33,627 nt of DNA from Peptostreptococcaceae bacterium (GCA_016649995.1 JAENWJ010000015.1:1-33627), one strand, 5' to 3'. Positions 21,473 through 30,107 are shown, counted from the stretch's first letter. Numbers and translations are program-made. Notes: generated by a model not told the origin, from the sequence alone.

Positions 21473-22057
21473 TTATTTTCTTGTTAATTTCGACATCGCT
21501 TCCGATATTATTGACGCCATGAGTCTGTTTCCCTCAACATTGAGATGCAATCCGTCCGAGTATAAGTCCCTGCCACGCTTTGCGTCATACTCGTAAAATG
21601 GCCTGTATGCATCTATATAGTCTATTCCAAATATCTTTGCGAACTCTCCAACCCATCCCCTATACTGGCAAAGCTTATTGCGGACAGTGCTGAAATCTGC
21701 AAAATTTTTCCACTCCGGATAGACCATATCGTCAATTATATCAATCTCTATTCCTAAAATAGGCAATATACCCCGAGCCAGCGACTGGTATGCCATTGAC
21801 GACATATTTGCCTGTACTCTGCTTGCCGGCTCACCCATTATGAAATCATTGGCTCCGCCCATCAATAAAACAGCTTTTGGTTTTTCCATCAAAACATCTT
21901 CGTAAAAACGCGACAACATTCCTCCCGTCGTATCTCCATTTATACCCTTGTTTATATATAAATCTCCCGACAATTCGGATGCCAGGCTCGTCCACACATC
22001 GCGTCGCCTTACTCCATATCCATATGTCAAGCTATCTCCCAAACATACAATCTTCAT
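21473..22057 (-). CDS. SGNH/GDSL-family hydrolase
   Basis: A 194-residue esterase-like protein. Block I GDSLTYGYG (Ser9 nucleophile), block III GGANDF (oxyanion Asn) and block V SDGLHLN (catalytic Asp-x-x-His) are in order. No signal peptide is visible, so it should act in the cytoplasm. GGGAGG precedes the ATG at 22057, which is preferred over an in-frame codon ten residues upstream. Family members act on acyl esters of lipids, peptides or sugars; the substrate is not predictable. A tiny membrane protein gene follows closely. Confidence 0.85.
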   Translation of the reverse strand: MKIVCLGDSLTYGYGVRRRDVWTSLASELSGDLYINKGINGDTTGGMLSRFYEDVLMEKPKAVLLMGGANDFIMGEPASRVQANMSSMAYQSLARGILPILGIEIDIIDDMVYPEWKNFADFSTVRNKLCQYRGWVGEFAKIFGIDYIDAYRPFYEYDAKRGRDLYSDGLHLNVEGNRLMASIISEAMSKLTRK

Positions 22058-22103
22058 GAATCCTCCCATTGCCGCCTTTTTAATCATTATATATTATGCG
22101 TAA

Positions 22104-22138
22104 TAAAAAAGGAATCCATTGATGTTTCGGATTCCTTT
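22104..22138 (-). terminator. Terminator of the coiled-coil protein gene
   Basis: A 10-bp stem (AAAGGAATCC / GGATTCCTTT) with an 11-nt loop; on the minus strand it is followed by TTTTTTATTA. It begins 9 nt after the stop codon at 22147. Confidence 0.8.
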
Positions 22139-22146
22139 GAAGATTC

Positions 22147-22407
22147 TCACGCTAATTCTTCAATTTTGTTTTCCATTTCCTCTATTTCATAAAATATTCG
22201 AGTCAGTTTTTCAGCATCCACTTCCTCATCCATTTTATGGGCTGCATAAACCAAATCTCCTATTTCTTTTTTCTTTGTCTTTATTTCAGATTCAAGCTGA
22301 GCCATGTTGAATTTCATCTTGCCCGTCTCTACCAATTCCGCGGACTTAGCTCCGATGGTAGATGCAGTCTCCTTTGTAGTGCTCTTTATCTTGTCTAGTA
22401 AACTCAT
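22147..22407 (-). CDS. Small coiled-coil protein of unknown function (86 aa)
   Basis: An 86-residue, mostly helical charged protein starting MSLLDKIKSTTKETASTIG. Heptad-like spacing of Leu/Ile and many Glu/Lys residues from about residue 30 onward predict a coiled coil. It resembles the N-terminal helical part found before zinc-ribbon domains in some Firmicute proteins, but no cysteines are present. GGGAGG lies 7 nt before the ATG at 22407. It is monocistronic with its own terminator. Function unknown. Confidence 0.75.
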   Translation of the reverse strand: MSLLDKIKSTTKETASTIGAKSAELVETGKMKFNMAQLESEIKTKKKEIGDLVYAAHKMDEEVDAEKLTRIFYEIEEMENKIEELA

Positions 22408-22501
22408 ATGCCGCCTCCCATATATTTTTTGTCTTTCCTTTAACAAATACCCTTCTTTATAAAAATTATTCATCTACGTTCACTGGAAAGAATCCGTTTT
22501 T

Positions 22502-22695
22502 TCATATTTTCGACTGTTCAATGGCGCAGTTTATGAAATTATTTATGAATCGGATGTTTCTTTCCTTATCATCAGGAAAATCCCTTATACACGAAATAAT
22601 TGACAAAGATATAATTCTAGCAATCCTGCCGAAATTATTCCTTTCATTATATCAAATTGCTCCGCAAATGCCACCCCATGTCCAAACTTTTCGAT
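22502..22695 (-). pseudogene. C-terminal remnant of an unidentified gene, frameshifted
   Basis: Two minus-strand frames join across a shift near 22650. The first contains GIEKFGHGVAFAEQFD; the second contains NERNNFGRIARI, then RDFPDDKERNIRFINNF and a stop at 22502. Both have protein-like composition, but no start codon with a ribosome site is present and I cannot name the family. Upstream (22700-22830) no further coding could be read. Confidence 0.35.
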
Positions 22696-22834
22696 CCCCT
22701 CTCAAATAAAAAAGTCTTGCATCCGATAGGTTAATTAGCAAATGATCTTTGACTCGTGTTTGCAAACGGGTTATCGTATATATTAAATGGCAAAAGAAAT
22801 CATTGGCACTCCGGGCACGACCGATTTAAAAAAA

Positions 22835-23109
22835 TTAAAAATCATCTGCACCTTCGCCGAAGAAATCCATTTCGCTTTCTTCGCCATGCTTCACGTATAC
22901 GATTTTCATTTTTTCCAGATTTTTTTCCATCTTTCTTAGCAATCCGCCTATTCCCGCGCTATCCTTCTTCTTTGCCACAGTCAATGCGTGGGAAGACATT
23001 TGGTAAGATCCTTGAACCCGAATGTCTTGGCTGTTTCCATGATTGTGCTCAGTATATCGATGATCCCGTCGAAACTATTTCTTTCAAGAAGTTCTTACAA
23101 ATCGGCCAT
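22835..23109 (-). pseudogene. Broken small gene downstream of the flavin reductase-like gene
   Basis: Starting from an ATG at 23109 the minus strand reads MADL, then a stop, then ELLERNSFDGIIDILSTIM and KTFGFKDLTK. A frame change near 22985 leads to ALTVAKKKDSAGIGGLLRKM and an acidic C-terminal end at 22835. The two halves look like one protein of about 90 residues interrupted by a nonsense codon and a frameshift. It lies 17 nt after the flavin reductase-like gene and was probably in the same transcript. Family not recognised. Confidence 0.45.
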
Positions 23110-23126
23110 ATTTTTTTCGTTCATGC

Positions 23127-23633
23127 TTATTCAACTACATACGCAGAGACGATTTCAGCGTAGTAAAGGTTGTAAAAATCGCCCCGATTGCAATACTCAT
23201 TTTCCGATTTTTCAAGAAAGGCTTCCATCTTCATTTCGTTCTTCATTAAAACCTTGCAATCGAGATGCAACCTGCAATCGCCGACTATAAAGGTTTCTAG
23301 TGTTTGGGACTTCATTGCGGTCAAGTTGCACTCCGAAAATTTATCCGTGGTCATTCCTGTTGTCTGCCCGCATATGAGCAGTTCATCGGTAAAATCCCTG
23401 TCCACTGGCACGCTGACAGTGAATTCACCTGTCTTTTCTATCAATCCGCATGTAAACCTCGAGGGTTTTATCAATGCAGCAAAAACCGGCTTGCCCCACA
23501 TAATACCTATGCTTCCCCATCTGCTTGTCGTTATGTTGGCAATACTGCCGTTTCTCGTGTTTAAAAAAACGCCCTTCGGCAGTTGCCTAAGAAACTTTTC
23601 CGTATAAAAACTGTAGTCGACTCCGCAATACAA
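23127..23633 (-). CDS. Flavin reductase-like domain protein
   Basis: A protein of about 169 residues with the split-barrel flavin reductase-like pattern of clostridia: YTEKFLRQLPKGVFLNT, WGSIGIMWGKPVF, a conserved SRFT stretch, FTVSVP, and KFSECNLT with a Cys. Members bind FMN and reduce flavins or act as electron carriers. No ATG is available. A TTG at 23633 lies 6 nt after a GGGGGG stretch; the frame continues upstream to another TTG at 23651. This unusual start could mean a slightly damaged 5' end, in keeping with the broken gene that follows. Confidence 0.7.
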   Translation of the reverse strand: MYCGVDYSFYTEKFLRQLPKGVFLNTRNGSIANITTSRWGSIGIMWGKPVFAALIKPSRFTCGLIEKTGEFTVSVPVDRDFTDELLICGQTTGMTTDKFSECNLTAMKSQTLETFIVGDCRLHLDCKVLMKNEMKMEAFLEKSENEYCNRGDFYNLYYAEIVSAYVVE

Positions 23634-23704
23634 TACAATCCCCCCAGCCAAACTTGATATTTTTGCTCAACATATATTTTTTACCCTTTACATTTCATCT
23701 ATAA

Positions 23705-24427
23705 TCATTTTTTGCGGTTTAATTCATTTTGTATTTCACTCTTCACTTTTTCAGAAATGGCCGATGTGTCCCTCAGTGAAATCTCCCCAAAATCGACCGG
23801 TTTCAGCACGGAGACTTTGACACTGGCAGGTTTAACCCGCAATGTATCCCTGCCCTGCATACGCCATGTCCCATCAATTGCAACAGGCAACACAGCCGCC
23901 TTGGATTTTGTGTAAATCTTAAATGCTCCGGCCTTAAATTCTCCAATATTCTCCGATCCGCTTCGGGTCCCTTCGGGGAAAACACACATAGGATGACCAT
24001 CTGCAACGGTTTTAGCTGCCCTTCCTATGGCTTTGAGGGAATCCCTGGGATTGCTTCTATCCATGAACACACTATTTAGGTAACGCATCCACCTGCCCAA
24101 TATGGGTATTTTCCTTATCTCCTCTTTGGCCAGAAACCCAACAGATGAATCCAGATACCCAAGCAAAACAGGTATGTCGAAATTGCTTTGGTGATTCGAT
24201 ATGAAAAGCACGGGGCCTTCCTTGGGTATGTTTTCGAGGCCCACTATTTCAACCTTGCTGCCGCTTATTCCAATAACGGACTTCCCCCATATCCTCGATA
24301 CAATGTGCGCAAAGGCTTCTGCCTTCGGTTTTGAAATAAGGCTTACTATTTCAACTACAATCATTGCAGGAATCGTCAAAAGAAGACTAATCCAAAGCAA
24401 TGTATAAAAACAAACCGTTCTGAACAT
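23705..24427 (-). CDS. plsC: 1-acylglycerol-3-phosphate acyltransferase (PlsC-type)
   Basis: A 240-residue membrane-associated acyltransferase that adds the second acyl chain to lysophosphatidic acid. A hydrophobic N-terminal anchor (residues about 5-30) precedes the catalytic NHQSNFD block (H-x4-D), a KEEIRKIPILGRWM stretch and the FPEGTRSG substrate block. The ATG has GAGGAG 9 nt upstream. It is the last gene of a co-directional group with CNNM, CorA, Pit and DUF47 genes (23-nt gap to CNNM). It would use acyl chains made by the fab operon. Confidence 0.88.
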   Translation of the reverse strand: MFRTVCFYTLLWISLLLTIPAMIVVEIVSLISKPKAEAFAHIVSRIWGKSVIGISGSKVEIVGLENIPKEGPVLFISNHQSNFDIPVLLGYLDSSVGFLAKEEIRKIPILGRWMRYLNSVFMDRSNPRDSLKAIGRAAKTVADGHPMCVFPEGTRSGSENIGEFKAGAFKIYTKSKAAVLPVAIDGTWRMQGRDTLRVKPASVKVSVLKPVDFGEISLRDTSAISEKVKSEIQNELNRKK

Positions 24428-24450
24428 GATTTCCGTCTCCTCTATTTTTT

Positions 24451-25485
24451 TTATTTCGTTTCCGATTTCATATTCTCTTGTTCCATCTTAGCTTTGTGTT
24501 TTGAAAGAGCAAGCTTCTGCATATCCTCTGTTCTATCCTGCTCATCGACTATTTCAACCTTTAAAATCTCCTCGACGATATCTTCAAGGGTAACAATTCC
24601 GTTAAACATGCCGTACTCTCCGTATACAAGGGCCATATGGCTCCTGCTATGTATGAATACATTCAGCAGGTTATCCAAGCGGGTATCCCTGTCTGTAAAT
24701 ATGACTCCTCTTTTTTCGCAGACATCTCCCACCGTAAAACCCTTGCCTTTGCAAAAACCAACCAACTTCTTGACATAGAGTATACCAATTATGTTTTCGT
24801 CTGTGCCTTCATACACAGGAATTCTTGAAAAACCCTTGCTTATTATTTCTTCAAGTAAATCATCATCAATAATTCTTCCCGCCTCAAGTAAATATGAAAC
24901 CGTTCTCGGTGTCATGACATCAATTGCCTTCTTTTCCGAGAATGAAAGAGCCCCAAGTATTATCCTTTCCTCATCCTCGTCTATGTTGGAATCGGGAGAA
25001 TCCTCGTGCTCCTTTATTATTTCCCCAAGCTCGCTTTTTGACCAGATTGTAGGCAATTCCTTGCCTAGCATTAAGTCCAACATTATTGAAAGCGGATAGC
25101 ATACAGGAGAAAAAATATAAATCATACCCTGTACAAGCCAAGCTGTTTTCGCTCCTATTTTAAGGGCATTCCTCGAAAACACTGCCTGCGGAAGAATTTC
25201 TCCAAAGATGAGAATCAGACCGGTTGATACCAATCCGGCAACTACGCCCGTTGCAATGCTGCCCAGAAATATCGCCATGGTTGAATTGACCGCTACATTT
25301 CCTGTCAGAAGTGTGCAAAGAAGCAAATTCCCATTCTTCCTCACCCTGTAAACCTTTTGCGCTTTCTTATCTCCAAGCCTAATTTTTCTTTTCAGCTCTG
25401 AAACATTGAGACTGAACAGCCCAATAGTCAAGCCGGAAAAAATAGCAGACAATAAAAGAAGCATTATGACAATGACATAATTCAT
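24451..25485 (-). CDS. CNNM/HlyC-CorC family transporter (DUF21 plus CBS pair)
   Basis: A 344-residue protein. The N-terminal half is a DUF21 membrane domain of about four helices (SAIFSGLTIGLFSLN opening; ILIFGEILPQAVF). A CBS pair follows (SRIPVYEGTDENIIGILYVK; YGEYGMFNGIVTLEDIVEEI). It ends soon after the CBS pair with a charged tail, so the C-terminal CorC/HlyC domain of about 80 residues found in many relatives is absent. Family members are linked to Mg2+ or Co2+ homeostasis. GAGAGG precedes the ATG. It sits 13 nt after corA. Confidence 0.85.
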   Translation of the reverse strand: MNYVIVIMLLLLSAIFSGLTIGLFSLNVSELKRKIRLGDKKAQKVYRVRKNGNLLLCTLLTGNVAVNSTMAIFLGSIATGVVAGLVSTGLILIFGEILPQAVFSRNALKIGAKTAWLVQGMIYIFSPVCYPLSIMLDLMLGKELPTIWSKSELGEIIKEHEDSPDSNIDEDEERIILGALSFSEKKAIDVMTPRTVSYLLEAGRIIDDDLLEEIISKGFSRIPVYEGTDENIIGILYVKKLVGFCKGKGFTVGDVCEKRGVIFTDRDTRLDNLLNVFIHSRSHMALVYGEYGMFNGIVTLEDIVEEILKVEIVDEQDRTEDMQKLALSKHKAKMEQENMKSETK

Positions 25486-25498
25486 GGATTATACCTCT

Positions 25499-26479
25499 CT
25501 ATAGCATTTTTTTGTTCTTGAAATATTTTAGCATGAGAAAAACCGCAGTCGCCGTTATGACCCAAAACATCGGATAGCCGGCGCGCCAGCCGATTTCCGG
25601 CATATACTTGAAATTCATTCCATAGATCCCCGTAAGAAATGTCAATGGTATGAAGATAGTGGCGAAAATAGTTAGGGTCGTCATTGTCCTATTCATCCGG
25701 TTGCTTAAGTTTGAAAGATACGTGTCCGACATTCCCGAAACCATTTCCCTATATATTGACAACGAATCTATTATATGAAAAACATGCTCGTATGAATCTT
25801 TGAAATAGATTCTTGTCTCTGGCTTTACAATGGGTATCTCATCCCTTGACAGCACGTTGAATACATCCTTCAAAGGCCAGACCGAATTCCGGAGTATAAG
25901 TATGTTTTTTCTAAGCTTGTGTATTTCTTCAAGCACGTCCTCTGTTCGCGTCATTATAAGGCGCTCTTCAAGGCTCTCTATCTTGATATCCATTTTTTCA
26001 ATTAGGTCAAAATAATTGTTGATTATGGATTCTAAAAGAGCCTGCAAAAGGTAGTCCGGTCCGTTCTTTCGAACAAAAGAGTCATCAGTTTCAATCGCCT
26101 TTCGGACCTCGCTAAATACATCTCCCTTCCTTTGTTGGAAGGAAATGAGGCTGTCCTTTGTCAGTATGAAACTTACCTGCTCGTTTCTTATTCGATTCTT
26201 GGCTCCATCATATGTAGGCATTTTAGCGACAACAAACACAAATTCAGGATACACTGCAATTTTGGGTCTTTGTCCCTTTGTTACTATGTTCCTTTTCACA
26301 ACCCTATGCCGCGTTTTCAAAAGCCCAAGGGTTTTATCCACGGCCTCCGCTTCTTCCATGTCATTTACATTTATCCAATGGAATAGCGAATCTTCGATTT
26401 CCATCTCTTCAAAACGGTTTGCAAATTTTCTTTTCCAAAGTCGTTCATTATATTCATATTTTTCGAATAATCCCGACAA
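25499..26479 (-). CDS. corA: CorA-family Mg2+/Co2+ transporter
   Basis: About 326 residues. A soluble N-terminal domain and a long helical stalk precede two C-terminal membrane helices with the signature YGMNF between them (TFLTGIYGMNFKYMP). The pore forms as a pentamer in the family. The start is uncertain: a TTG at 26479 has AAGGGG 8 nt upstream and fits best, while a GTG at 26488 overlaps that site. Together with the neighbouring CNNM gene it suggests a divalent-cation module. Confidence 0.88.
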   Translation of the reverse strand: MSGLFEKYEYNERLWKRKFANRFEEMEIEDSLFHWINVNDMEEAEAVDKTLGLLKTRHRVVKRNIVTKGQRPKIAVYPEFVFVVAKMPTYDGAKNRIRNEQVSFILTKDSLISFQQRKGDVFSEVRKAIETDDSFVRKNGPDYLLQALLESIINNYFDLIEKMDIKIESLEERLIMTRTEDVLEEIHKLRKNILILRNSVWPLKDVFNVLSRDEIPIVKPETRIYFKDSYEHVFHIIDSLSIYREMVSGMSDTYLSNLSNRMNRTMTTLTIFATIFIPLTFLTGIYGMNFKYMPEIGWRAGYPMFWVITATAVFLMLKYFKNKKML

Positions 26480-26531
26480 TTTAAACACCCCTTCTGTTTA
26501 TTTTGATTAACTTGCATCCCCTTGTTCTTTT

Positions 26532-27476
26532 CTATCCCGCGATTTTTAACAGCACAAAGCTAATCAGCCCTGCAATAGATGGCGTTCCGAACCATGCGAG
26601 TACAATGTTTCTTATGGTCTTCATATTGACGGTCTGTATCCCTTTGACCAACCCTATTCCAAAAACTGCTCCGACAATGGCTTGGGATGTCGAAACAGGA
26701 ATGCCTACCTGCGCATAGAAATACACAACCAACGCTGCAGAAAGCACAGATATGAATCCCGAAAAGGGATTTAGATGGACTATTCCCTTTCCCACAGTCA
26801 TCATCACAGGTTTCGAATGCGTCAAGACTCCAAACGCTATGGAAAGCCCTCCCAGCACAACGGCTTGTCCTGCGCTGAAAAATTCAAGTCTGCCAACAAA
26901 AAGAGCCGTTATATTAGCCACGTTATTTGCTCCCAAAGCATATGCAGAAAAAGCACCCGAAAGTATGAATCCGATTTTTATGAACCGATCGAACAACTCG
27001 ATGTTGTTTATACGCTTCTGTACATGCTCGCTCACGAGCCTATACAAAACATATCCAATTGCCATGGCTCCCAAAGGCGTTAAGAACCAGGCTCCAAAAA
27101 AAGGCAGGGTTTCTCTGATTACGAATCGGCCATCCGCTATTCCCGAGCCGATAATTGCTCCGATGACCGCCTGGGATGTTGAAATCGGGAGCTTGAAAAT
27201 TGTCAAGGACCCTACCGTCACGGCTGCGGCACTCATGACGAGGAAAGCGTCCATCCCTGAAAATACACCGTTGCAAGCCGCATATGCCCCTAAATTCTCT
27301 ATGCCCGCCGCGCCTTCCATTAAGGCTCCGGCCACCACCAGGACCGCCGTTAGGGATACGGCCCATCCGTATCTGATTACGCGTGTTGCCACAGCAGTTC
27401 CAAAACAATTGGCCGAATCATTGGCTCCCAATGCCCAACCCAAAAATACCGCAGATATCAAATAGCAATATATCAT
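26532..27476 (-). CDS. pit: Low-affinity inorganic phosphate transporter (Pit family)
   Basis: A 314-residue integral membrane protein with the internal duplication of the PiT family: GANDSANCFGTAVATR near the N-terminus and GANNVANITALFVG in the second half. Each is followed by a PISTSQAVIGA- or PVSTSQAIVGA-type loop. It takes up phosphate, usually as a metal-phosphate complex, driven by protons or sodium. The upstream DUF47 gene ends 4 nt before its ATG. Its position beside corA and CNNM fits coupled handling of phosphate and divalent metal. Confidence 0.93.
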   Translation of the reverse strand: MIYCYLISAVFLGWALGANDSANCFGTAVATRVIRYGWAVSLTAVLVVAGALMEGAAGIENLGAYAACNGVFSGMDAFLVMSAAAVTVGSLTIFKLPISTSQAVIGAIIGSGIADGRFVIRETLPFFGAWFLTPLGAMAIGYVLYRLVSEHVQKRINNIELFDRFIKIGFILSGAFSAYALGANNVANITALFVGRLEFFSAGQAVVLGGLSIAFGVLTHSKPVMMTVGKGIVHLNPFSGFISVLSAALVVYFYAQVGIPVSTSQAIVGAVFGIGLVKGIQTVNMKTIRNIVLAWFGTPSIAGLISFVLLKIAG

Positions 27477-27480
27477 AGAA

Positions 27481-28137
27481 TCAAACCTTTCTGATTACGA
27501 TGATTTTTTCTAGCAGATCGGAAATATCCTCCGCCAGATCGGAAATATCCGCAAACTTGGTGACAAAGTATCTCAATTGATTCTTTTCAGCCAAGGAAAG
27601 GCCGCTGCGATATAAATCTTTGATGATTGATTGCTCAATAATGTCTACTGCGCTTTCATGGGCGTCTATTTCAAAGCACAATTCATGCAAATTCTTATTT
27701 TCGCTCCATATGTCCGAAAAAATCTTGTCCACCGCTATTCGGAGTTTCTTAAGCTGAAGCTTCGTCTCCTTGTTTATCGCCATGAGTCCGTCCAAATACT
27801 CATCGTCAATCTCTACTGCCTGAAGATAAATATCCCTCATTATTTCCTCGGACTCATTTGCTATTTCATCTATTTCCTCAATCAGACAGAGAACTTCACG
27901 CCTAGACTGAGGCAAGAGATTGCCCTTCAGAAGCTCTATTACTATGCGTCTTCTTATGGCATCTGCATCGGTCTCCATTGCACTGATTTCCTTTACATAG
28001 GCCAATGCCTTTTGCTCGTTCCCTTCCTCAAATATATCCTCCACATATTCTGTGAGCCTTTCATGGCAAAGAATGCATTTGTCGAGATGCTCCAAAATTT
28101 GGTCGTGGATTTCCAAGTGTTTTGTAAAAAAAGCCAT
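27481..28137 (-). CDS. DUF47 family protein (PhoU-like)
   Basis: A 218-residue, all-helical cytosolic protein of the DUF47/PhoU-like family that is commonly paired with Pit transporters and thought to modulate them. Acidic E/DxxxD-type stretches typical of PhoU metal binding are present (SAMETDADAIRR, IEEIDEIANESEEI, ISDLAEDISDLLEK). AAAGGGG precedes the ATG. It is the first gene of the group. A TATACT hexamer lies about 45 nt upstream, but its -35 is poor. Confidence 0.88.
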   Translation of the reverse strand: MAFFTKHLEIHDQILEHLDKCILCHERLTEYVEDIFEEGNEQKALAYVKEISAMETDADAIRRRIVIELLKGNLLPQSRREVLCLIEEIDEIANESEEIMRDIYLQAVEIDDEYLDGLMAINKETKLQLKKLRIAVDKIFSDIWSENKNLHELCFEIDAHESAVDIIEQSIIKDLYRSGLSLAEKNQLRYFVTKFADISDLAEDISDLLEKIIVIRKV

Positions 28138-28300
28138 TTCTTCACCCCTTTTTGAATTTGCTTCATATATTACAGTATAACCTTAAAAATGTCTTTAGAA
28201 AAGCCGTCTACATCGTCCACATATTCGTTCACAAAAAAACAAAAAGCCCATCTATAGAAATCCATGTTTTCGGTTTCCTATTTCCTGTGCTTCAAGGCAC

Positions 28301-28346
28301 TTAATGTTAGAGACATTAATGTTATATAGCTGCATCATGCAGCTAT
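28301..28346. repeat. Clustered palindromes upstream of the DUF47-pit operon
   Basis: Three symmetric elements: TTAATGT-N5-ACATTAA (28301-28319), an overlapping ACATTAATGT (28313-28322), and ATAGCTGCAT-C-ATGCAGCTAT (28326-28346). None is followed by a T-run. They follow the glycosyltransferase stop on the minus strand and lie about 165 bp upstream of DUF47. They could be a weak terminator, a regulator site or both. The rest of the 28138-28369 gap shows no gene. Confidence 0.4.
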
Positions 28347-28369
28347 TCAATAATACAGCGCAATTGTAT

Positions 28370-29596
28370 TTATATTTTTGGAATATGACTTTCAATTGAT
28401 TCAAATACGCTTTCCCATGACTTTCTTTTTACGAAATCCTTTCTGATTTCGGAATCAGTCGGAAGCAGGTTCGAGTCCATCTGTTCTATTAAAACCTCTG
28501 CAAATCTGCCAGCATAATCGCTTTCGTCTTCCTTGAGCGGCTTGTCTACCGAAACCATTCTCGGCAGCTTAACCATCAAAGCATTTCCGGACTCAGTCAT
28601 ATCCTCTCCAAACCACGCCTTCAATCCTCCCAATTCAGAAACAGCCAATCTCATTCCGCAGGCTGCGGCCTCCACCAAAACGAGAGGGAGCCCCTCATAA
28701 AACGATGGAAGTGCGAAAACGCCGCTTTCCCTAAATAATATTGCAAGATCAAACTGATCCATGTTTCCCATGAGCCTTACACTCTTCATTTTTCTTGCCC
28801 TTGCTGAAAGCTGCTCGTATTCCGTTCCCTTGCCGGATCCCGCAAGGCAAAGCCTTGCCTCCGGCCTACGCGCCAAAACTATTTCAAATGCATCGAGAAG
28901 GCTCAAAACCCCCTTAGCTTTGCTGATTTTACCCGCATATACTATCTGTTCCGGCTTCCGACTCAAGCCCTTATTATCTTCATTGAAGCAACTTCTGTCG
29001 TATCCTGCTCCCGTAACAGCTATTTTTTCAGGATGCACACCGTAAACTTTACAGATTCGACTCTTTTGAAAATCATTTAGTGCAAAAATACCGTCAAGAT
29101 TTCTGCATGCATTTATTACTCTTTGACTATGCATCCTGTTGTTTTCCATCTGCCTGAGATCGCTCCCATGCGAAAAAGCAAACACCGGAATATTAGTAAA
29201 GCTTTCCCTTACGAGCGCGGTCAGAAGCCATAGATGGTGGGATATTATGACATCCGGCTCAAACGATTCAACAGTCTCCGTCAAATGCCTTCCGAACGAA
29301 TTCTCCCAAAGTTCCAGATTGTTGCCGACAAGCTCATCGTACCGGGTGCTTTCATATGGCATTTCATCGCTCATTCCCACGACTGGAAAAGGCAATTCCC
29401 TGCTTTCGAAAAGCACCGGCTCAAAGCAGATTCCTTCAGGAAGGCAATACTCTCCCTTGTCTCCGTGGGAAGGCATTCCTGCAATAAGTGTTTGCTTGTA
29501 TCCTTTGCTTTCTGCTTGGAGTAAAATATTCCTCGCAAAAACACCGCTTCCTGTCTTTCCGGGTTCCTGTGCAATCACATGAAGGATTTTTCTCAT
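28370..29596 (-). CDS. GT4-type glycosyltransferase
   Basis: A 408-residue GT-B fold enzyme. The N-terminal acceptor domain begins MRKILHVIAQEPGKTGSGVF. The C-terminal donor domain has VYAGKISKAKGVLSLLDAF, GMRLAV, and the E-x7-E motif in FYEGLPLVLVEA. It should move a nucleotide-activated sugar to an unidentified acceptor, such as a lipid, polysaccharide or small molecule. The ATG at 29596 was chosen because GAGGAG ends 7-8 nt upstream; an ATG two codons earlier nearly abuts that site. No polysaccharide cluster surrounds it. Confidence 0.85.
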   Translation of the reverse strand: MRKILHVIAQEPGKTGSGVFARNILLQAESKGYKQTLIAGMPSHGDKGEYCLPEGICFEPVLFESRELPFPVVGMSDEMPYESTRYDELVGNNLELWENSFGRHLTETVESFEPDVIISHHLWLLTALVRESFTNIPVFAFSHGSDLRQMENNRMHSQRVINACRNLDGIFALNDFQKSRICKVYGVHPEKIAVTGAGYDRSCFNEDNKGLSRKPEQIVYAGKISKAKGVLSLLDAFEIVLARRPEARLCLAGSGKGTEYEQLSARARKMKSVRLMGNMDQFDLAILFRESGVFALPSFYEGLPLVLVEAAACGMRLAVSELGGLKAWFGEDMTESGNALMVKLPRMVSVDKPLKEDESDYAGRFAEVLIEQMDSNLLPTDSEIRKDFVKRKSWESVFESIESHIPKI

Positions 29597-29651
29597 TTCC
29601 ATTCTCCTCGCAATTCCTTTTCGCTGCAAAATTTTTAAAGTACTCGTTTTC

Positions 29652-30107
29652 CTATCGTTTCGCAAACCTTAGAATACCTTTCATTAATTTCGATAAGGGG
29701 CACATATATATGCACCAAAATCTTTTCCTAAAAAACACTTCCGTTAGCAAGGCCAGAATCATGCTGCCTACCATCAACCCAAAAAAATAATACCACTTTG
29801 CTCCGTCCCTATCTGCAAATGCTATCAAGACAAACAAAATAAAACCAATGTAAGTGAAAAAAAACAACCATCCCGCAACATTGGCTTTCTTTGGATTTTC
29901 TTTTATATGTCTAGATTGATTTTCACCCGCAAAATCCAGAAGATTGCCTATGGGACAGGTATCGTAGCAAAAGCTCTTTTTTTTACGCCATACCGTTTCA
30001 ATCAATGCATATGCAAAAATCAGAAATATTCCGCGCCAAAGCCGCAAAACGCAAACAACTGTAAATACGCTTCCGAAGAACAGCCACCCCTTAATTCTTG
30101 CCTTCAT
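29652..30107 (-). CDS. Small membrane Fe-S protein (NapH-like, Fer4_5 loops only)
   Basis: About 151 residues and four predicted membrane segments. Two cysteine loops, CYDTCPIG and CIYMCPLS, match the C-x3-CP pattern of the NapH/CcoG membrane domain. The C-terminal ferredoxin domain of full-length NapH is absent; the protein ends 17 residues after the second loop. The ATG at 30107 has GGGGGG 7 nt upstream; another ATG at 30113 nearly abuts it. It lies 64 nt after pyrE and 55 nt before the glycosyltransferase, on the same strand. Function unknown; it may work with a separate ferredoxin. Confidence 0.65.
   Translation of the reverse strand: MKARIKGWLFFGSVFTVVCVLRLWRGIFLIFAYALIETVWRKKKSFCYDTCPIGNLLDFAGENQSRHIKENPKKANVAGWLFFFTYIGFILFVLIAFADRDGAKWYYFFGLMVGSMILALLTEVFFRKRFWCIYMCPLSKLMKGILRFAKR

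Noticed and set aside
22787-22840. Plus-strand ATG opening MAKEIIGTPG, reminiscent of a RidA start
   Set aside because: No ribosome site, the similarity ends after about ten residues, and the frame then runs antisense to the broken gene at 22835.
26752-27465. Long open frame on the plus strand antisense to pit
   Set aside because: Mirror of the pit coding sequence; low-complexity Ala/Pro/Thr product, no start signal.
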